Below are positions 61,196 to 64,000 of a DNA stretch of 64,000 nucleotides, in pieces. The stretch's first letter is position 1, and each line of letters opens with the position of its first letter. The position numbers and the translations under genes are program-made. The stretch lies in assembly GCA_964627455.1 (NCBI GenBank), contig CAZVKC010000001.1, positions 1 through 64,000 on the forward strand. The letters run 5' to 3'. The notes beneath the pieces are model-generated. The model was not told the DNA's origin, searched no databases, and saw nothing but the letters and a program-made list of their open reading frames with translations. Origin of the DNA: F-183 sp964627455. Its GTDB lineage: Bacteria; Acidobacteriota; Terriglobia; Bryobacterales; Bryobacteraceae.

Positions 61196-61668
61196 CCGCG
61201 GCGGAACTGGCGGAGTTGTACCGGCGTGACCTGACCCGGCTGGGGCAGCAGGTTCGCGCCTTTGCTGACGACACGCTGTTGTGGCAGACCCTGCAGGGCG
61301 TGGAAAATTCAGCCGGCAATCTGATGCTGCATCTCGAGGGGAACCTGCGCGAATATGTAGGCCGCCAGTTGGGCGGGATCCCGTACACGCGGGTCCGGCC
61401 GCGGGAGTTCTCCGATCGTGATGTTCCGCGCGACGAGTTGATCCACCGCCTCGATGATATTGCGCTGCGCATCCCCGCGGTGATCGAGGGATTGTCGGCC
61501 GACTCGCTCGATGCTGTCTATCCCGAGAACGTGCTCGGCGTTTCAATGTCGACGGGGCAGTTCCTCATGCACCTGTACGGCCACCTGAACTACCATCTCG
61601 GCCAGATCGATTATCTGCGGCGTATCCTCACTGGCGCTGGCGCCATCGAGTACGCGCGGCTTCCCTAG
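61192..61668 (+). CDS. DinB-like four-helix protein (DUF1572 type)
   Basis: A 158-residue helical protein of the DinB/YfiT metalloenzyme superfamily. Histidines in LMLHLEGNLREYVGRQ near residue 45 and MHLYGHLNYHLGQIDYLRR near residue 128 sit where the family binds a divalent metal (three His). Members include thiol transferases for bacillithiol or mycothiol, but most are uncharacterised. The ATG overlaps the Nudix stop by 4 nt, so the two are coupled; an open frame extends further upstream but lies inside the Nudix gene. Confidence 0.82.
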   Translation: MTAAELAELYRRDLTRLGQQVRAFADDTLLWQTLQGVENSAGNLMLHLEGNLREYVGRQLGGIPYTRVRPREFSDRDVPRDELIHRLDDIALRIPAVIEGLSADSLDAVYPENVLGVSMSTGQFLMHLYGHLNYHLGQIDYLRRILTGAGAIEYARLP

Positions 61669-61700
61669 CATGCGCGCACTGGTCGAAAGGATCGGAACCC

Positions 61701-62273
61701 GTGGCCTCCGCAATCATTGACAACCTACTTGAGCGATGGAGCCGCGGAGACCGCGCGGCGTTTGAGGAATTGGTGCCGCTCATCTACGACGAGTTGAAGC
61801 AAATCGCCCAGCGGCTTCTCGCCAGCGAACGTCATGCCCCCACGATGAGCCGTACGGTGCTGGTTCACGAGGCCTACATGCGCCTGCTGGAGCAGAACAG
61901 GATGGAGTGGAGCGGCCGGGCTCACTTTTTTGGCGCGGCTGCGCAGGTAATGCGGCGCGTACTGGTCGAACACGCCAGAAAGCGGCTCGCGGAAAAGCGG
62001 GGCTCAGGAGTCGCGAATCAGCCCCTGGATGCATTACTGGCAGTGAGCGCAGAGCCGGATCTTGACGCTCTGGAACTCCACGACGCGCTGAATGCGCTTG
62101 CAGAGGTCGATCGAGAAAGCGCGCAGATCGTCGAATTGCGTTGCTTTGGCGGATTCTCGATTGAAGAGACGGCGGATATCCTGCAGACATCGCCGTCTTC
62201 TGTGAGCCGCATGTGGAGCTTTGCGCGAGCTTGGCTGTTTCGTCGCCTGAATGGGCAGGACTCCCAACGCTAA
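61701..62273 (+). CDS. ECF-type sigma factor (acidobacterial/planctomycete sig70-X6 type)
   Basis: A 190-residue group 4 sigma factor. Region 2 covers about 12-80 (FEELVPLIYDELKQIAQRLLASER, then TVLVHEAYMRLLEQ), a linker LVEHARKRLAEKRG follows, and region 4 covers about 125-185 (DRESAQIVELRCFGGFSIEETADILQTSPSSVSRMW). The HEAYMRL and RRVLVEHAR pattern marks the group that in acidobacteria and planctomycetes is usually found beside Ser/Thr kinase genes, as here. It starts with GTG after AAGGATCGG. There is no linked anti-sigma factor; the kinase may control it. Confidence 0.9.
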   Translation: MASAIIDNLLERWSRGDRAAFEELVPLIYDELKQIAQRLLASERHAPTMSRTVLVHEAYMRLLEQNRMEWSGRAHFFGAAAQVMRRVLVEHARKRLAEKRGSGVANQPLDALLAVSAEPDLDALELHDALNALAEVDRESAQIVELRCFGGFSIEETADILQTSPSSVSRMWSFARAWLFRRLNGQDSQR

Positions 62274-62926
62274 TTGTTCCGGCGGCGCCAGGTGCGGGCC
62301 AAAAGGCCGGCCGCGGCGGCGGTGGAAACGAGAATCGCAGCGGACGGCTCGGGTACGCCGGCGGGCGGCGGTTCAGGCGGCGCGGTTCCATTGACTTCGA
62401 AAGCCATGTTGCTTTCGAGCGTTCCCGTGGGAGGCACGCCCGCCCCGCTCCTTGCTCCGGCATAAGACGCGAAGCTCCCGGACGCCGGGACCGATGATAC
62501 GGACCAGCCGAGGTTTCCGGAATCGGTCGCCGCCTGCAAGACCAACCAGTATGTGGTCCCTGCCTGCAGGGTAAATGGGCTGTGAGGGAGCAGCGTGACC
62601 TGCGGACTAAACTGAATGCTGGTCACTTGAAAATCCATCTGCAATTCAAACACCGAAGGATTTGACGACCCGGAATACAGACTCGCCTGCATGATGCTGG
62701 TGGGAGTTGAGGAGATGCCTACGGTGCCTGCGCTCCAGATGATCGAGGTCAGAACGAATGACGAGGATCCCATGGTGAAGCCGCCGGCAAGATTGAGTCC
62801 GACGTTGCTGGCGATGGTGTCGGCGCCACCGGTGACCTGGCTCAGGTTGGTCAGGATGACGTCTCCAAAGCCCGGCAGGGCAGAGGCCAGCAGAAGAAGC
62901 CCCGCAACCGGAAAAGTCTTTCGCAT
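62270..62926 (-). CDS. PEP-CTERM surface protein (choice-of-anchor domain)
   Basis: A 218-residue exported protein: a signal peptide (about 1-22, FPVAGLLLLASALPGFG), a beta-sandwich body with FTLQAGTTYWLVLQA near residue 135, and a C-terminal sorting signal with VPEPS, a short helix (AAILVSTAAAAGLLA) and an RRR tail. Exosortase would process it for the cell surface or exopolysaccharide matrix. No exosortase gene is in the window. ATG 62926 is chosen; an upstream start 13 codons away adds a poor leader. It is convergent with the sigma factor (4-bp overlap) and divergent from the Ser/Thr kinase. Confidence 0.9.
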   Translation of the reverse strand: MRKTFPVAGLLLLASALPGFGDVILTNLSQVTGGADTIASNVGLNLAGGFTMGSSSFVLTSIIWSAGTVGISSTPTSIMQASLYSGSSNPSVFELQMDFQVTSIQFSPQVTLLPHSPFTLQAGTTYWLVLQAATDSGNLGWSVSSVPASGSFASYAGARSGAGVPPTGTLESNMAFEVNGTAPPEPPPAGVPEPSAAILVSTAAAAGLLARTWRRRNN

Positions 62927-63009
62927 TGTCTTGTTTCCTCCAGACAGGAACCCCTCGAGCTGCATTCTGAAAGGGGCTCAACAGGACGTGGCGTAGCCGG
63001 TCCTCAACT

Positions 63010-63030
63010 CTTGTCAAAGATTCTGACAAG
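63010..63030. promoter_or_regulatory. Inverted repeat between the PEP-CTERM gene and the Ser/Thr kinase
   Basis: CTTGTCA and TGACAAG form a perfect 7-bp inverted repeat with a 7-bp centre, in the 141-bp region between the two divergent starts. It could be an operator serving either gene. A weak promoter-like pair TTGCGC...CACAAT with 17-bp spacing follows toward the kinase. Confidence 0.35.
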
Positions 63031-63067
63031 TTGCGCGGGAATTTCGCGCCATCCACAATAAGGAGCT

Positions 63068-64000
63068 ATGGCCGTGACGGTTCGGGAAGCATTTTGCTCC
63101 GTTTTGGATACGGCGGGTGAGGAGCGCCGCGCTGCCTTAGCCGCTCTTCCGGACGAGGTGCGGGCGGAAGTTGTCTCTCTTCTCGAAGCGCATGACCACG
63201 CGGGTTTGTTTCTCAACCCCCACGGCGCGGACGCAGTGTTTGCCTCCGGTTCCCGCCTGGGCCCGTACCGGATCGTCGAAAAGATCGGGCAGGGCGGCAT
63301 GGGCATCGTCTATCGCGCATGCAGAGAAGACGGCGAGTTCCAACGGCAAGTCGCAATCAAAGTTGTTGGAGGCGTTTTGTTTGCGCCAGAGGCAGAACGC
63401 CGCTTCATCTCCGAGCGGCGGATCCTGGCGTTGCTCGATCACCCGAATATCGTTCGTATGATCGACGGCGGTATCGAGAATGGCCATCGCTTCCTCGTGA
63501 TGGAGTTCGTCGAAGGCCGTAACCTGCTGGAGTACTGCAAGGACAAGCCTTTATCGGAGCAGCTGAAGGTTTTTCAGTCCGTCTGCTCCGCCATCCACTA
63601 CTCGCATCAGAACCTGGTCATCCATCGCGATCTGAAGCCGCAGAACATTCTGGTAACCTCTGACGGCGCTGCCAAGGTCCTGGATTTCGGCATCGCCCGG
63701 CTGCTCGATCCCGGCGGGGAAGCGAGTGTCACATCGACCATGGCGCCGGCCGCTTCGCTCGCTTACGCGAGTCCGGAGCAGTTGCGCGGCGAACGGCTGA
63801 CTCTGGCGACTGACATCTATTCGCTGGGGGTGCTGTTGTACGAGGTGCTCACCGGCGAGAATCCGCAGCTTGGCGCAACACTGGGCGCCATTGCCGACCG
63901 GCAGAGCCAGGGAATCTCGAAGGCCCCGGGCCAGATCCGAAAAGGAATCCCGCCTGATCTGGACGCGATCGTGATGAAAGCCGTCGACGTGGATCCGCCA
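63068..64000 (+). CDS. Serine/threonine protein kinase, Hanks type, 3' end outside window
   Basis: The frame is open from ATG 63068 to the window end (311 codons). An N-terminal extension of about 65 residues precedes the kinase domain: glycine loop IGQGGMGIVY near residue 77, VAIKVV with the ATP-Lys near 96, catalytic loop HRDLKPQNI near 188, DFGIAR near 207 and YASPEQL near 234. All key residues are present. Relatives next to this sigma-factor type usually continue with TPR or WD repeats after a membrane helix; that part lies outside. AAGGAG is only 2 bp from the ATG but 8 bp from GTG 63074, so the start may be GTG. Confidence 0.93.
   Translation, partial: MAVTVREAFCSVLDTAGEERRAALAALPDEVRAEVVSLLEAHDHAGLFLNPHGADAVFASGSRLGPYRIVEKIGQGGMGIVYRACREDGEFQRQVAIKVVGGVLFAPEAERRFISERRILALLDHPNIVRMIDGGIENGHRFLVMEFVEGRNLLEYCKDKPLSEQLKVFQSVCSAIHYSHQNLVIHRDLKPQNILVTSDGAAKVLDFGIARLLDPGGEASVTSTMAPAASLAYASPEQLRGERLTLATDIYSLGVLLYEVLTGENPQLGATLGAIADRQSQGISKAPGQIRKGIPPDLDAIVMKAVDVDPP

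Noticed and set aside
1..64000. tRNA, rRNA, CRISPR, IS element, prophage or integrase
   Set aside because: Looked for cloverleaf-like intergenic sequence, regular repeats, transposase or integrase motifs; nothing credible found, and intergenic regions are all under about 150 bp.

Overview
The window looks like a GC-rich (about 62% by eye), very densely coding piece of a draft or metagenome-assembled genome from an acidobacterium, most likely the Bryobacterales/Solibacteres group. This rests on family content: a long Oar-like TonB-dependent receptor with an N-terminal carboxypeptidase-regulatory domain, exported Gfo/Idh oxidoreductase and sugar-phosphate isomerase, an ECF sigma factor beside a Ser/Thr kinase, a Ycf48-like propeller and a PEP-CTERM protein. 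The taxon is inferred, not proven. Five runs of exactly 100 N are scaffold placeholders. I see no tRNA, rRNA, CRISPR array, IS element or prophage. No stretch over about 150 bases lacks a gene.

Layout: 1-3243 holds the 3' part of a sulfatase, a LarA-like protein and a FitAB/VapBC-type toxin-antitoxin pair. 3329-5593 is leuS (gapped). 5633-16726 (minus strand) is a myo-inositol catabolic run (iolB, iolC, a Cgl0158-type aldolase, iolD, iolE) preceded by an exported oxidoreductase, a TonB-dependent receptor and an exported isomerase, with an MFS transporter divergent at 16851. 18047-25679 is a copper/heavy-metal region: a NosL-like protein convergent with a coupled cusC-cusB-cusA operon that carries two extra small genes. 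The gap inside cusA is artificial: its flanks share the same 55 bp.

25812-29099 couples a lytic transglycosylase to an NtrB/NtrC-type two-component system. 29115-36389 (minus) contains a hybrid sensor kinase and a five-gene operon (CoA-transferase, ferredoxin subunit, 2-oxoacid:ferredoxin oxidoreductase alpha, fused beta-gamma, branched-chain aminotransferase) that reads as a ferredoxin-linked branched-chain amino-acid module with a good sigma-70 promoter. 36510-42571 holds an unknown membrane protein, a large CACHE-PAS-GGDEF-EAL protein and NADP-isocitrate dehydrogenase followed by a canonical terminator.

42656-48963 alternates strands: two asparagine-synthase-like amidotransferases, a GT4 glycosyltransferase and a PaaK/CapK-like ligase, a set typical of exopolysaccharide loci. 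49023-54335 holds a small Sm-like protein, an unknown conserved protein, an ankyrin membrane protein, a CpaE/TadZ-like ATPase and an HD-GYP/GAF/GGDEF protein. 54339-64000 holds a TPR lipoprotein-like or exported protein, a Ycf48-like propeller, a GAF protein, an EF-G paralogue, a PhoD-type phosphatase (gapped), a Nudix hydrolase, a DinB-like protein, an ECF sigma factor, a PEP-CTERM protein and the 5' part of a Ser/Thr kinase. Convergent neighbours nearly always overlap or lie within 40 bp.
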